Positions 49,916-62,309 of a stretch of DNA of 64,000 nucleotides are shown here, one piece after another. Origin of the DNA: Ptiloglossa arizonensis (Eukaryota; Arthropoda; Insecta; Hymenoptera; Colletidae); the NCBI RefSeq assembly GCF_051014685.1, contig NC_135055.1, positions 14,124,001-14,188,000 of the forward strand. Reading direction: 5' to 3'. The notes under the pieces were generated by a model that had not been told where the DNA came from, ran no database searches, and worked only from the letters and a program-made list of their open reading frames with translations. The number at the start of each line of letters is the position of its first letter. Within the stretch, counting starts at the first letter, position 1. A program made the position numbers and the translations under genes.

Positions 49916-51810
49916 TTCGGTTATTTCAAAATCGAACACGATCGGTTTAGATTTATATTTGGTTATGGGAGCAATAGAATGAACATTTTGTTTCGTACTA
50001 GTATTTTGGTTTAAGAGACAATTTCGTATACTTTTAAAATTTGAAAAATTACATAGAAAAGATATCAATTACAATATACATCGTAAATCAAATTTATATC
50101 TAAAACACTTCCGTGTTAGCGATAGAATTCAATACATACTGTCTCCTTATCAAAAATATCTAGATTTAAATTTAGAATAATTTAATTAATAGAAAATCAA
50201 CAATTATTATTTTATTTCGAACATGTACGTAACAGTTCTCAGGTAACAGTGTATTTTTTTAATCTTTTTCTTTCATACGAGAATACAATCGGGATTGAAA
50301 TACGTATCGTTCTACTTTCGAAGCTCTCTCTCCGTTATCTAAAAATTCGATCAAGAATCGATGGATTTTCGCAGTTTATCAGCCTAATGGCTTAACTTGC
50401 CGGTACCGTTGGTAGTTCCGTTTGAAACGCAATTTATTACGTCCCAGCACCCTAAACTTTTATGCAACCGACGCGAAACACATAAAACGGTGGAAATGAA
50501 ACTCGCGTTCGCCGGCGGAAGCTTAAAAGAAACAGGAGCAAATAAAAATATGGAAGCCGTGTGGTCAGGTTTACACCGCTAGCAAGAGATTCCTTCGAGT
50601 CTCGCGTTTTCGTGGTCCGTGTTCCTTTTTTCCCTTCTTAAATTTTACATCGTTAATTCATTCACTCCTACCCCGCCGTATCTTTCGCTTCCTCGTGAAC
50701 TGATTAACCTGAAAAATGTACATCAGTCCCCCACGGAGTTCGCGTAACGCCCGGGAAAATATTTCTCGAGCAACTTTTACAACTTGGACCGCGACAATTA
50801 TATTCTTTAAAGGAAACTTCTTCGCGGGATCCAGTTTTGATAAGCACGTTTGTTAAACGTTACCGCGACGTTGTCCCCTACGATGTGCGAAAGGATCTAA
50901 AATTAAGTAATTGTGAAAACGCGACGAAAGAGCGAAAAGGGAAAAAATACGCAACACGGGAACCGTGTTAATGGAAATTATACGAGTAACAGTGAACAAC
51001 GGAAATTATACAATTTCCATTCGAAGTAGGGAATTATTGCGAGTAGTGTTACGTGATACGTACATTTTGTAAATATATAGCAGGAGAAACTTGTATTATT
51101 ATATTTCCTAATAAACCGGACTCGAAAGAAATTAAACTTTTCCAGTTCTTCTAGCCTTTGTGGTAAATCATTTCGTTTGTCGATAATAAAATCAATCGGA
51201 ATTAGAATTATTATAATTTTACAATGAACGACGAATTTTATCATTTATATTACACGTTCGAATCATTTCGTTCTGGTTCTCTTCGGAAAGATACAATAAA
51301 CAATTAATTTAAAAGAAGAACGTGGTATAACAAAAAGCCACGCGTAAAAAAAATATACAAAACGACTTTACCTTGCAATAATTCGAATCGAATTTGTAAT
51401 TAAATTCAGTTCGTTTACACATGATTCTGTACTTTCTTACGTCTGTGCTTTGTTTACTGTTTACGACGTGTAGAAGCACATATCATAATTTACCATTGTG
51501 CACGTTATTTTACGTAATTGTTTATTCCGTTATATATTTAAAAGTAAAGAGAAACAGGACGTAGCTTACCGGTAGGTAAGTAATACAGAGCGCAGAGACT
51601 ATTACGCCCGACGAAATAGGATGAAATTTAGTTTGACGTGATCTTGGAAGAGCTAATTCATTGACCCGAATAGCTCCGGCCTAATTCGAGATGTCCCATG
51701 GAAGAAAAGGGGAGGGTCAATCTTGCCGGAGAATTTGTGGTTGGCATTCGAGTGCCTATCAGGCACTTATACACCTTGCTTGGTAATGGTAGGGGATCGA
51801 GTTTTGCAAC
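49916..51810. other. Gene-poor stretch, small perfect hairpins
   Basis: CTTACC-GGTA-GGTAAG (51565-51580) and GTGCCT-ATC-AGGCAC (51752-51766) are perfect 6-bp hairpins. The second lies inside a 60-codon plus-strand frame (51698-51880) that I do not recognise. Confidence 0.4.
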
Positions 51811-52160
51811 GAATAAGATATTGATGAAATATCTACGAGAAATTTATCTATTCGATCGATTAGAACGCAAAGATTCTTAAAGGAACGAATACGTATCGCA
51901 ATTAATAAAAATGTACGTCGCGATATCGTGAACTTATTTGTCCTTAAATCGTTCAGTTTGATCAATGACGCGCGATGAATAAGATATCGATCGAGCAGTT
52001 ACGAGAAATTTATTTATTTATTCGATCACGATACGAGGATTCTTAAACGAACGAATAAATATCTCATTTGATAGAAGTAGATGTCATGATACAATATTAA
52101 CGTATTTATGCTTAAAACGAGTTTTTTTTCTTCTTTTTTTTCGTTCAGTTTTACTCAATG
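51811..52160. repeat. Diverged tandem duplication, 166-bp period
   Basis: GAATAAGATAT starts at 51811 and 51977. Both copies continue through ACGAGAAATTTAT, a TTCGATC segment, GATTCTTAAA and a TCGTTCAGTTT end. Confidence 0.75.
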
Positions 52161-54700
52161 AATTTTTAAAGGACGAACTGAATCCGAAGAAAAATTATTT
52201 AAAAATACAGAACCAGGTTTGTACAATGTTCTGTGGAAAATCCCCTTAAGAGATCTGCGCTGGCATAACTTTTCTTAAAGTTCGAAACCAGCATATTTTA
52301 TAAACCGAGTACGGGTCAGAAGCAGTCCAACAAATACTTGGACGGAATAATCGTGCAATAATTATTTCGTTCTGTAAAAAAGAATCTGATTTTTTTCGAC
52401 GAGCAAATCGATTATTTCTCGACGAACCAACGATTCGAACCTTTTATTCGTAGTCTTCGTTTTCCAGTGAAGAATTCCCCGAAAAGCAAACAACGAACGA
52501 TCGTACGGTTCGGTTTTTGGTTCTGGTCGATATTTGAAAACGCCAGTGCGACTTCCGGGCCAGACGATCGTAAAAAGCGTATCTTGAAGAATTCAACGCA
52601 ACGCTCCGTATCCATACGTCCATTGGACTGTCTATTAAAAATTTTCACCCGACTAACGAACGAAATTCTCCCTGGCTCCGGTGCCGCGTCTAATTTCCAT
52701 CCATAACTTATAAACGTCGCCTCAAAGCGTTCCGCTTTTAGACTTTAAATCGTCGGCAAAGAGGAAACTGATATGCGCTGCCCGCGTGTGCTTGCATAAT
52801 GCAAATGCGGATGCACGTGAAAACTTGGGAACGTGTTACGGTTCCCATCATTTTTTCATAACACCGTAGTTCGTGTTCGATTGTTCCGGTGGTCGTTTCT
52901 TCATTCAAGAAAATTCGGTTCGTTAAAATTTCCAACGAAGGTTCGTTTACATTTAGCTTTTGTCCCGGGTATTTGTATGCGAGTGTATAAATGGAACCTG
53001 AACGCGAAGCGGAATGTAATTTATAACTATATGTATGTTACTTGGGCACAGATTATACAGTAGCGGGCAATTCTACCTGAATGAGTCATTGTGCCAACTA
53101 GTTGAACCGCGAAATGTCAAAAATATGCTATCTCGAGGATTCTATTTCTTTGATAAGCCGAGAGAGTAATCAATAATTAATTACAGAGAGAATGTGCCGG
53201 TCGCGTAACTCATTCATCGAGGAATGAATTCTTTGAAATTTCCCCAGTCAATGAACTTGCGATTCCTTTTTCCAAAAATTATTTTCCATTTGTTCAAAAA
53301 TACGATTAACGCTCGCGCAGTTTTTACGGTCGATGTAACTCGAACAAAGATTTCGCTTGTTTTTTTTTTAAGAATAGACATTTATTCGTGATTGAATAAA
53401 TATAGAACTTGTTTCGTAAATGTTAGTTTGCGTTCATTATAATCTGGTTCTGAATATTATTATAATCTACTATTTGGATTCGGATTAAGGCATTTGCAAA
53501 GTACTCAAGCTCATTTATGATCTTTTATATCAATAAAATAAATATTTATACTATATACGAGCACGGTGTGTAAATAATACGAATTCCTTGTTCCGTATTT
53601 GTTATAAATCACTTATCGCGAACTGTGATCAAATTTATTTAAATATTGTATATCCGGTGCGAGTCAATTTAACTTAAAGAGCTTCGATGTAACAATTTGT
53701 TTAATCGTCTATCAAGATTAAATTGCTGCATAATGATACATTCTACGTTTGTTATACTTAATTTCATCATTTATAAAATGACATTAAATTAAAGTACCGA
53801 GATAAATGACCCTGTTATTATACATACAAAAATATCGTTGAAAGAGTAAAATATTTTCGATTGAAATATGAGAAAAATTTGGTCGAACTGGATTTCCAGC
53901 TTTCCAATTGGATTAGTTTTCATTTACAATGTGAATTTTCATAACAAACTCGTACCGAAAATTATATTTAAAAATTGTTACGATAGTGTGTCTATTTGAA
54001 ATCATTTATTAAATTTCAGTTTAAAATTGTAGCCAAGTGTATTCATTTTTATTACAAATATATTTCTACCACTCGTCGAGAAAATGTTGTTCTTCTCGAT
54101 ACGAAAATACCAACGTAGCTAGAATATGAATCATTCATTCTTCGTAATTTTATCGATAATTGTGAAATACTGTTATTACATATGTTCTGTCAAGGTACGA
54201 CTAAATTATCGTACAATAGTAAATTCTACGTTTACGGTGCTCGGTTATATTTTTCTTCGAAAATTATACGTTACGATTTGCAGCGTTAAATAAGAAATAT
54301 CGATACTACGTGTTTTGTCCGACCGTGCACTGGTCAATTCTACTTGCAACATCACTACGTGGAAAAGTACATCGAATCCTCCATCATCTAAGCGCAAACG
54401 TTCAATCGTTCGAGCATTATAACCAAATCGTTTACAAATGTAATACACATATTACGAAATAATTATAAAAAAAAAACCAAAGATTTTGTCAACCCATTCG
54501 TATAAAACTTTTTCCATTCATTTAATTCAAGAATACGTCTTTACGAAACTCATATTTTTTATCCAAATAACCAAATCAGACGCAGATAAATGAAACATAT
54601 TATCGTAATTTAAATTTTGACAATTAAATGAAGAAACCCTGCCACGATTCCTAATCACGAATAACAATAATATCGATGTTAAAAACTGTTGGGAAAAACT
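52161..54700. other. Gene-poor AT-rich stretch
   Basis: A CAGTAGCGGGCAATTCTACC after TA (53056) resembles a Tc1/pogo-type end but has no partner. Nothing else was recognised. Confidence 0.35.
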
Positions 54701-54782
54701 AAATACACAATAAATGTACAATAAATACACAATAAATACACAATAAATACACAATAAATGCACAATAAATACACAATAAATG
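54701..54782. repeat. 11-bp minisatellite of AATAAATACAC
   Basis: Seven tandem 11-bp units differing at one or two positions. Each contains AATAAA, giving a row of canonical polyadenylation hexamers on the plus strand at 11-base spacing. Confidence 0.95.
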
Positions 54783-55719
54783 ATACTCAGCTCCGTGACC
54801 CGATGCTAACGAATCGTTGCCGTGAACTTATTCGCAACCTTTTTCCCCGAGCATTCTCTATACCGTATCGAGAGCTGGGAGCATTTTGGCCGGAAATAAA
54901 TGTAAAAGAGAGGAATGGAAGTTATTTACGACTCGACCCAGTATATTCTAAGGCAAACGGGACTGTCCTTCGTCTAATTAAAGAGTTCCCTGCCCCCGAT
55001 CCAATCACCGTTATCGTCCATCAAAATCGTTCATCGATCGCGCGAATCGTGGCGCTGTTAGCCGGGAACGATTAGGGATTGCTTTAACCTTCAACCTTCC
55101 GACACTCACCTACGACCGGATACAGCAAAGGGCAAGATTTATACGGGACGAAAGTTGCCCTCGGCGATACGTTCCTTCCTCCCCCTTTCCTTCCCTGCCC
55201 ACCAGTTTTCCCTGCTTTCGACCGTGGCCATCTTTCCCGAGCGCACAAAAGCGTGCCACTCGCGGTGATCCAATTTGCAGACAGGACAGGTAACCGGACG
55301 AGTCGTGCGTTCGTGCACGAAGGAAAATTAATGCGGCCTGCGCCACTTAACTGCGTAATTGAAGTGCCAAACTCGTCGTTCCCCCACCGTTGGTACGTCC
55401 CACTTTGCATTTCCCTTATCCACTTGACGTTCATCATTTTCTTCCCTCGCTTTCTCCGTGTCGGTGGGTGTTTCTAACCGCATCCACCTCCTCGCCGGTG
55501 TCCCCCTTCTGTTATTACCTTCGCCACTCTCTTTGTATTCTAATTCTGTACCTATTCGACCGTCTTGTCCTACACCCTTTGCCCGTTTTTCATTTCGGTT
55601 ACCGCGCCTCTTATTCTCATTGTCTCGCACTGGCCGATCCTCTTCGTTCCAGACACGCTCCTCTCGGGTTTCCCTTGTTCCCTTTTCTTTTTCTTTTTTT
55701 GTTTCTTCTCGTCTTCGAC
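54783..55719. other. Mixed-composition stretch, pyrimidine-rich right half
   Basis: The 55080-55500 part is GC-richer and open on both strands. At 55287 a TTGCAG-ACAGGACAG-GTAACC arrangement resembles a tiny exon but is unsupported. From 55390 to 55740 the plus strand is strongly pyrimidine-rich. Confidence 0.35.
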
Positions 55720-56172
55720 GTTTCTTTTTTCTTTTTAATATTCCTGAAAGTCGACGCGTAGAGACCCTCGCGTCACTTGGAATTCGATATTCGATGGTTT
55801 GCGATAGTTTGCGACGGTTTGACCGGAAGAGCTTCTAACGAATATATTCAACGTCTGCTTTAACAAGGTGATTATAGTTTTAGAGAGCTAGAGTTAGAGA
55901 GATTTTTACATTCGTTCGTATTCCTAGCGTTTGTTTGTATTCGTGATACTCTCCTTTGCATTTATTCGTATTCGTAATATTCTCTTTAGCATTTATTTGT
56001 ATTCATAATACTGTCACACTCGGCGTTCTTCTTCCACCCTCTTCCATTCTACTTTTCATCATTTTTCTTTTTTTAATATTCTTCAAAGTCGACGCGTGGA
56101 ACACCGTGTCACTTGGAATTCGATGGTTTACGATAGTTTGCTTTCAACGGGAGAGCTTCTAACGAAAATATC
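55720..56172. repeat. Direct duplication, copies 338 bp apart
   Basis: TTTAATATTCCTGAAAGTCG and its relative at about 56072 start two ~110-bp copies. Both carry TCGACGCGT (55751, 56089), TCACTTGGAATTCGAT and GAGCTTCTAACGAA. Confidence 0.8.
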
Positions 56173-56739
56173 TGTACGACCAGCCATAAATTGTAACAAT
56201 GGTTCGATATTTTTGTTCGTGCACGATTTTTCACTAGACGCGTATACACCGTCTTTCAAAAGTTGTAAATCGCTTGTCGATTTCTATCAAAATCGTATTT
56301 TTTTATCAATTTTCTACTCGTTTATTATTTATATCTAACAATTATAGTTTTCGAAATTTTAAAATTTTTTTACATCTGTAATACACCAATATGAGTTGCA
56401 CATTCGATTGAGATTAAATTTCACCTGAATTTTTTGCCACTTTATGTGGCAACTCACGACTCTTTCGTTCAGCCAATGAGCGTTCATTGCTACGATATTA
56501 AATTCAAATCGATTGGTATCGCGACCAAAAAAGTATACAAATTGAGAATCGATGGTACATTATTTCCATTCTCGTGAACACATACGTGGAAACGAGATCA
56601 GTGTATCTTCGATATTTCAAAATATCAAAAAAATTCTTCCCAACTAAAAACACTACTGTATCTAAACCAAATATTACTAATTGGTTTCCTTCCAAATAAA
56701 ACTATCTCGGTCACTTTAAACCAGTTCATTTTTTCTTCA
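56173..56739. other. AT-rich stretch, possibly part of a Tc1-type element
   Basis: The GCGACCAAAAAAGTATACAA motif at about 56520 has the flavour of a Tc1-type terminus and may be the decayed left end of the element that ends at 56794. Confidence 0.25.
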
Positions 56740-56794
56740 GAAGATTTCGTTTCCCCTAATTCTCACAGTGATTCCAAACTTTTGGACACCACTG
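56740..56794. mobile_element. Tc1-like terminal repeat
   Basis: Ends ...CAAACTTTTGGACACCACTG followed by TA at 56795-56796. Reversed, it starts CAGTGGTGTCCAAAAGTTTG, the familiar CAGTGG..CAAAAGTTTG form of Tc1-like ends next to the TA target. No transposase reading frame was found nearby. Confidence 0.6.
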
Positions 56795-56796
56795 TA

Positions 56797-57779
56797 CGTG
56801 TTACGTAAATACAGTTCGTGTACGCGGAAACACACGTTACTCGTCAAATTGTAACACGTTTTCGTCCAATTCGAACTTAACAAGTTGTATCGTGAAAATT
56901 CGATCCACGTAATCGATTACTTCTAAACGTATTATTCACTCGTAGTATTTCTCTAGATTTATCTATCGAGTTCTACCGAAGATGACTCCAATACCGAGCG
57001 GAGAAGGTTATAATAGAATAAAGATGCTTGAAACGGCATGCTCTCCAAAGATTTACTCGTACTCTTCTGTCAGGCTACATCTCTCACTCGACATGATTCT
57101 CTTCTTCCCTTTTCTGCTTCTGTTGTGCCACGTCCGCACTCTCTTTTCTCCATTTCTCGACCCCTCCGCCCCTCCACCCCTCCACACTCCTCGTGCAATT
57201 TTCTTTTCTTCCTTCCTTCGACCTCTTCTCATATTTTCTATCGTTCGATACGTATTCGTTGATTCTGCCTTTCCTCGGGCATCGATTTTTCCTTTTTTTT
57301 TTCTTTTTTTTTTCATCTACATCTGTCCCCGACTCTATTTGCAATACAAAGAAAGTAGAGCGCCGAAAATAGTCTGGCGTACTTGGAAACGAGGGTACAC
57401 GAGGGTAAGAAGAATTTATTATGCTTCCACATGATGACTTTCCGGTAGCAAAGACGCGTAGAAAGGAGGAAACGAAGGGGAAAGCGCTCATTATGCGAAC
57501 GAACACGGAAAGACGAAACTGCGGTACGTCAAAGAAACGGTGGTGAAGATTTTCGAGACACTCGTTTACACCGCGGAATAACGTTCAATTAACGGGGACC
57601 AATACTCGCCAAGACTTTGCGTTCGAGTGTGTAATCTTAGACAAGACAGAGGAAAAGTTTATCCAACTTCTCTTTCAGGGAAGATTTCATTTCCTTTAAA
57701 ATTCACCGAAAACATTCTCTATTCATTTTTATCAATAACGAACGTGGATTGGAAAAACTAAGAAATTAGAAAAACCTTA
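56797..57779. other. Pyrimidine-rich stretch
   Basis: From 57080 to 57320 the plus strand is C/T-rich (CCCCTCCGCCCCTCC type). It produces long but low-complexity frames on both strands (150 and 140 codons), which I reject as genes. Confidence 0.4.
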
Positions 57780-58055
57780 ACGAAATTGTGGGCAAGACTT
57801 AAAAATTGAATTCGATGTACGAAAATAGAGAGGGGTTTTAAAGATCTTTAGGAAATCGTGGACTAGATTCAAAAATTGAATTTGGTGTGTAAAACCGGAC
57901 GAGGGAGTTTAAAGATCTTTAGGAAATTATGAACAGGATTTAAGAATTGAATATACAAAGATAGAAAGTGGAGTTTAGAGAGATCTTTGCACGATTGTGG
58001 ACAAGACTTGAAAATTGTATACGGTACACAAGCATGAAAAAAAAGTTTAAAGAAC
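57780..58055. repeat. 70-bp degenerate tandem repeat, four units
   Basis: Units GGAAATCGTGGACTAGATTC with AAAAATTGAATT and TTTAAAGATCTTTA segments start near 57783, 57852, 57923 and 57992. Confidence 0.85.
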
Positions 58056-60340
58056 TGGGTTGAATAGGACGAACTTTTCTACGAACTGTTTTATTACTTT
58101 TATGCAACGAATTCGTTTCTAAAATTGTGTCCACATTTTACGAAACATTTTGCAGTGTTCCACAGTTCTTGAAACGCACGTAGCGCTCTCGTACTGCTTT
58201 ACGAAGCTTTTAATGTCGGGTAACAAGTGAAATAAATTTTGCACAGCGTTGTTTCTCAAGACCCTGTCGATTCGAATTTTTATAATTTTTATTTTCCCGC
58301 CTGGGAAATATACACGTGTCTCTGAAAATATTTCGTATCACCTTTGAGGATGACCGATATCGAGTGTACACAATCCCCAATATAGGCGAACACGAAATGA
58401 AAGTAGACTACGGAATAAACACGCGTGTCTCATCTCGCTGAAAAAAAGAGGGAAAAGTATTATTACGCTGCGAGAAAAATTCCACATCCACGTACACGTT
58501 ATTTTCGAAAGAAATACACAAATTTCGTGCTTTTTTTCGTTATCGCGACTTTTTATTTCTTTTCACTTAAGCGTCTTTATTCCGTGTTCCGAGCAAACAG
58601 GAAACCGAAATGGATGACTCGACGTTTTAATTTCATTGTTAGGGAAAACCGGAGAATTTTCATACCTGTTTTTAATCGGAAAATTTATCACTGCACCGCG
58701 AGTACAACTGTACAACGAAACAGAGTAATCTTAACATTCGACGGAATACTCGATTAATTTCCATTGATTTGAAAACTATGAAACAATATTCAGTACACAG
58801 TATACTAAAAGTATCTTTGAAGAACGAATAATCATAAATAAATATATACAATTATTTTATATTTTTCGAAAATCATCAGTCTGCAAATAATTACATCGAC
58901 TATTTCTTCGCAAATATTTGCAGATTTTCTTACCTCGAGTACAAATACAATTATTTCGTATTTGATCGAAAATCGCGCGCAATTATTACCAAACGGTCCA
59001 CACCGAACAAAGTATAATAATTCTCGAACAATAACGGAGTAAAACATACGCGAAGAGAATTCGTGAAAAAATTCTCGCGACGACCGAACTCGAGGAACGT
59101 ACGTACGTAAATGTTTGTGACACGAAAATTAAAAGAACAGTGAAACGAGTTGTTTCTAATTTTACAGCACCGTTTGATCGTACGAACACTCTATCAGCTT
59201 CTCTCGCCCCTCGTCAAGTTGACTGACACTCCAAACGAAACACAGAATTAACAAACGAAAGGTATTTGCATAACAGCATTTGCACTCCTGGTACGTGGAA
59301 CCTCGACCCTACGTACATAATCTTTAAAGTTGCCACGATCGATAAATTCATCGCGAGTCGTCGCGATAACGAGGCAAGAATCACGCTGGAAACACGACGA
59401 ATATCTTTTTCAATCGCAACCCCCTTCGTTCTGGAAAAATCAAACGGCACACCCTCGCAGAGAGCTCCATTTACGTAAACGTTGATGCAGACTGGAGTAT
59501 GCAAATGGGTTTCTGTTAATACCGCTAGAAAATCGTGTAAAATTATCAAAGAGCGACGTAAACGTTGCGTACACGAAACAGTTGCGCGTAAAGTATATAG
59601 AATATGCTAAAATTGTTGTCTACGGTGTTTGGAAATGCGTAACGCTCGCGAAAATAAACAGAATGGATTTTGTACACAGGGTGTGTCACCTGACTCGACG
59701 GTATTAAATTATTCCTGTACCGTTTGGAAGAAATGTTTTCAACGAACGTTGCGCGTCGAGGGTGAAATAATGGAATAATTAGTTTTTCGTGCACTTTTTT
59801 GCGAGATGTGTCTCAAGATTTTAATCGGTACAGTGATCGTTTTGTCACGTATGGTATGGTGAGATCTGTGGGGTGTTGTATAATCGTTTGAATATTTCTA
59901 GCCATTTTTTAGAGAAACAGAATCCGATATAGTGGATTATTATGATTAATTTATCGAGAAACTGAATAAATTAGATTTTTAACGATGCCAAAAGAAATGA
60001 ATAGTCATCGAGTCATTCTAACGAGGTTTTCAAACGAACGATCAATATTACGGGCATTAAAGTTTCACGGAAAATATCAGAAAAGTCGATAATTGGTCAA
60101 GTTAACGAGACAGTAGTTTCAATTTTTACTCGTTCAATTTTTACAAATATTTGCACACTATGCAACGGATTACGAAGAGTTTCAAATAATGGATAACGTT
60201 TTCCAAACATTTAAAATTAATTTTGCATACTTTAACCTATTCATCGGACAGTCGAACGTTTACTATTATTGCTCAATCCGAATCTCTAGCACTGTCACGA
60301 AATCGTAGTTAAATAATCGCGTTCAAAGCGGACGGAGCTT
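58056..60340. other. Gene-poor AT-rich stretch
   Basis: Open frames up to 111 codons on both strands have no recognisable domains. No repeats or transposon ends seen. Confidence 0.45.
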
Positions 60341-60790
60341 AATTGTTCCAAGTACCAGCCTTTGTCTACGTCGTGGGAAGAGTTAGGTATAAGTTAGCCG
60401 TCTCGTAATTATGGTCGGCGGTATCTACCTTTGTTTAGTAAATTCGACCATTTCGCATAGTCCAGAAGGTACTTGTACGCTATAAGATACCCCGTGGAAT
60501 CGTTCCGTTGGTTCATGATCCCAAAAGCCTCTGGATGACTCTTTCGGGTACCTAACCCGAACCAACTAACGAAAGGAGTATCCGGTAGCTAGCTCACGGT
60601 CCTGGTAGCAGACCTTGCTAATTTGGCTGGACGATTGGCCAGGAATCTTCCTGCGGAGTCCTTGGTTGAATTCCGAGCCACCGAATGCTGAACCGGCGTT
60701 ACGGTGCTTTTACTTTAAAATGCAGACTGGAAAAGTGCAGCCGTCGCGACGTTTCTGCTGACGATTCGATGCCACGGGAAGCTTCCTCAC
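60341..60790. other. Balanced-composition block with hairpin, next to the 109-bp array
   Basis: These 450 bases are less AT-rich and more varied than their surroundings. They include a TTCGGGT-ACCTA-ACCCGAA hairpin (60543-60561). A short plus-strand frame at 60595-60684 is open after a stop and ends in a stop (LVADLANLAGRLARNL...). It could be a conserved noncoding element, an RNA gene or an exon remnant. I cannot assign it. Confidence 0.3.
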
Positions 60791-60944
60791 CTCGGGGGTA
60801 CTGTGAAAACGAGTTCCCGGGATACAATGACACCGTGCTTTTTTAGCAATCTACCGATGTTATCCCGATGGAAAAAGAAACCTAGCCGAGCTGCGTTCGG
60901 TGGAGGAAATACAAACGAATTGTGGAACGGTTGTCGGATCCGGC

Positions 60945-61555
60945 CTCGATAGACAACATTCAGAATACGAAGGAACAAATTGGCGGGAATCAACGTTGAA
61001 ACACGTACAAGGCTGTGTCGTGTTCCAAGTATCAAAATTGTACCTTCGTGAGGTCATTTTGTCAAAATTTAGAATTCGAAGGAACAAATTGTCAGGAATC
61101 AAGGTCGATACGTGTACAAGGATGTGTCGTGTTCCAAGTATCAAAATTGTACCTTCGTGAGGTCATTTTGTCAAAATTTAGAATTCGAAGGAACAAATTG
61201 TCAGGAATCAAGGTTGATACGTGTACAAGGATGTGTCGTGTTCCAAGTATCAAAATTGTACCTTCGTGAGGTCATTTTGTCAAAATTTAGAATTCGAAGG
61301 AACAAATTGTCAGGAATCAAGGTTGATACGTGTACAAGGCTGTGTCGTGTTCCAAGTACCAAAGTGTGCCTTCGTGAGGTCATTTTGTCAAAATTTAGAA
61401 TTCGAAGGAACAAATTGTCAGGAATCAAGGTTGATACATGTACGAGACTGGATTGTGTTCCAAGTACCAAAATTGTGCCTTCGTGAGGTCATTTTGTCAA
61501 AATTTAGAATTCGAAGGAACAAATTGTCAGGAATCAAGGTCGATACGTGTACATG
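60945..61555. repeat. 109-bp minisatellite, about 5.6 copies
   Basis: AGAATTCGAAGGAACAAATT recurs at 60962 (diverged), 61071, 61180, 61289, 61397 and 61506, spacing 109 (once 108). Units hold CAAGGATGTGTCGTGTTCC and TACCTTCGTGAGGTCATTTT. Because 109 is not a multiple of three, the frame shifts in each copy, so the long peptides readable here are repeat artefacts. Central copies are nearly identical. Confidence 0.96.
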
Positions 61556-62309
61556 GTACACGTTATTTTTTGTTGTATTTTGAGATTATAATAGAAAGTT
61601 TGTGATAATGTAATAAATGGAGAGAATTTATTGTAATATAATAAATGTGGAAAGTTTATCATATTATAATAAGTGGGAAAAGTTTCTTATATTGTACAAT
61701 AAATGGGGAAAGTTACAACCTAAAAGAAAATAGCCAAACCATTGACAGTGGAACAGACGACTTTTCGGTATGAACAATGACAGTTCTTAAAACTATCGTC
61801 AGGCATTGACCGACGACTTCTGATACACTTGACAACATCGTTGCATTCGTTCCGACATCTTCGAATAATGGTAAAGTTGAAGGAAGAATCGGTGCACGAG
61901 TATTGTACCGAATGCTGCAATTTTTCTCGAATTTCGCGAGCTGGTACGTTTCTCTACGTGCCGCCGGGGACTACACCGATAGGACTGCAAACGTGTTTTG
62001 ATATCGCACTTACTCTCGAAATTGAAACGTTTGTACCAAACGGTAGGGAATGTCTTCGAATGCTCCGAGACTCCCCGAGATGCTGTTCTATCGATATGGT
62101 ATCGATTGTGCAAAGTTCGATACTCGCGTAATTACAGTTACGAATCATTGGAAACGAAAGAAACGACGGAAATGTTCGACGAACGATCCGAACGTCGATG
62201 ATGGTTAGCTGATCGATACTATTGGTCGTTGTCGTAACGAAATGTTTACTATTTTTTAAAGATCAATGGTTTTCGAATCATATATATTTAGGACTTATTA
62301 CTTTGTCGC
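61556..62309. other. Gene-poor stretch with an open frame of unknown value
   Basis: A plus-strand 101-codon frame (61829-62131) has varied residue use and nine Cys (CTECCNF, CFDIALTLEIE, PRCC), but no motif I recognise and no clear splice or 3' signals. The opposite strand is open over the same bases. Confidence 0.25.

Noticed and set aside
52425..52445. GGTTCGAATC on the minus strand, a tRNA B-box-like sequence
   Set aside because: No A box, acceptor stem or cloverleaf could be drawn around it.
56982..57506. 150- and 140-codon frames on opposite strands
   Set aside because: Generated by a C/T-rich tract; low complexity.
60860..61583. Several 80-124-codon frames with repeated CVVFQVSKLYLREV-type peptides
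   Set aside because: They are products of the 109-bp minisatellite read in shifting frames and are not a repeat protein.
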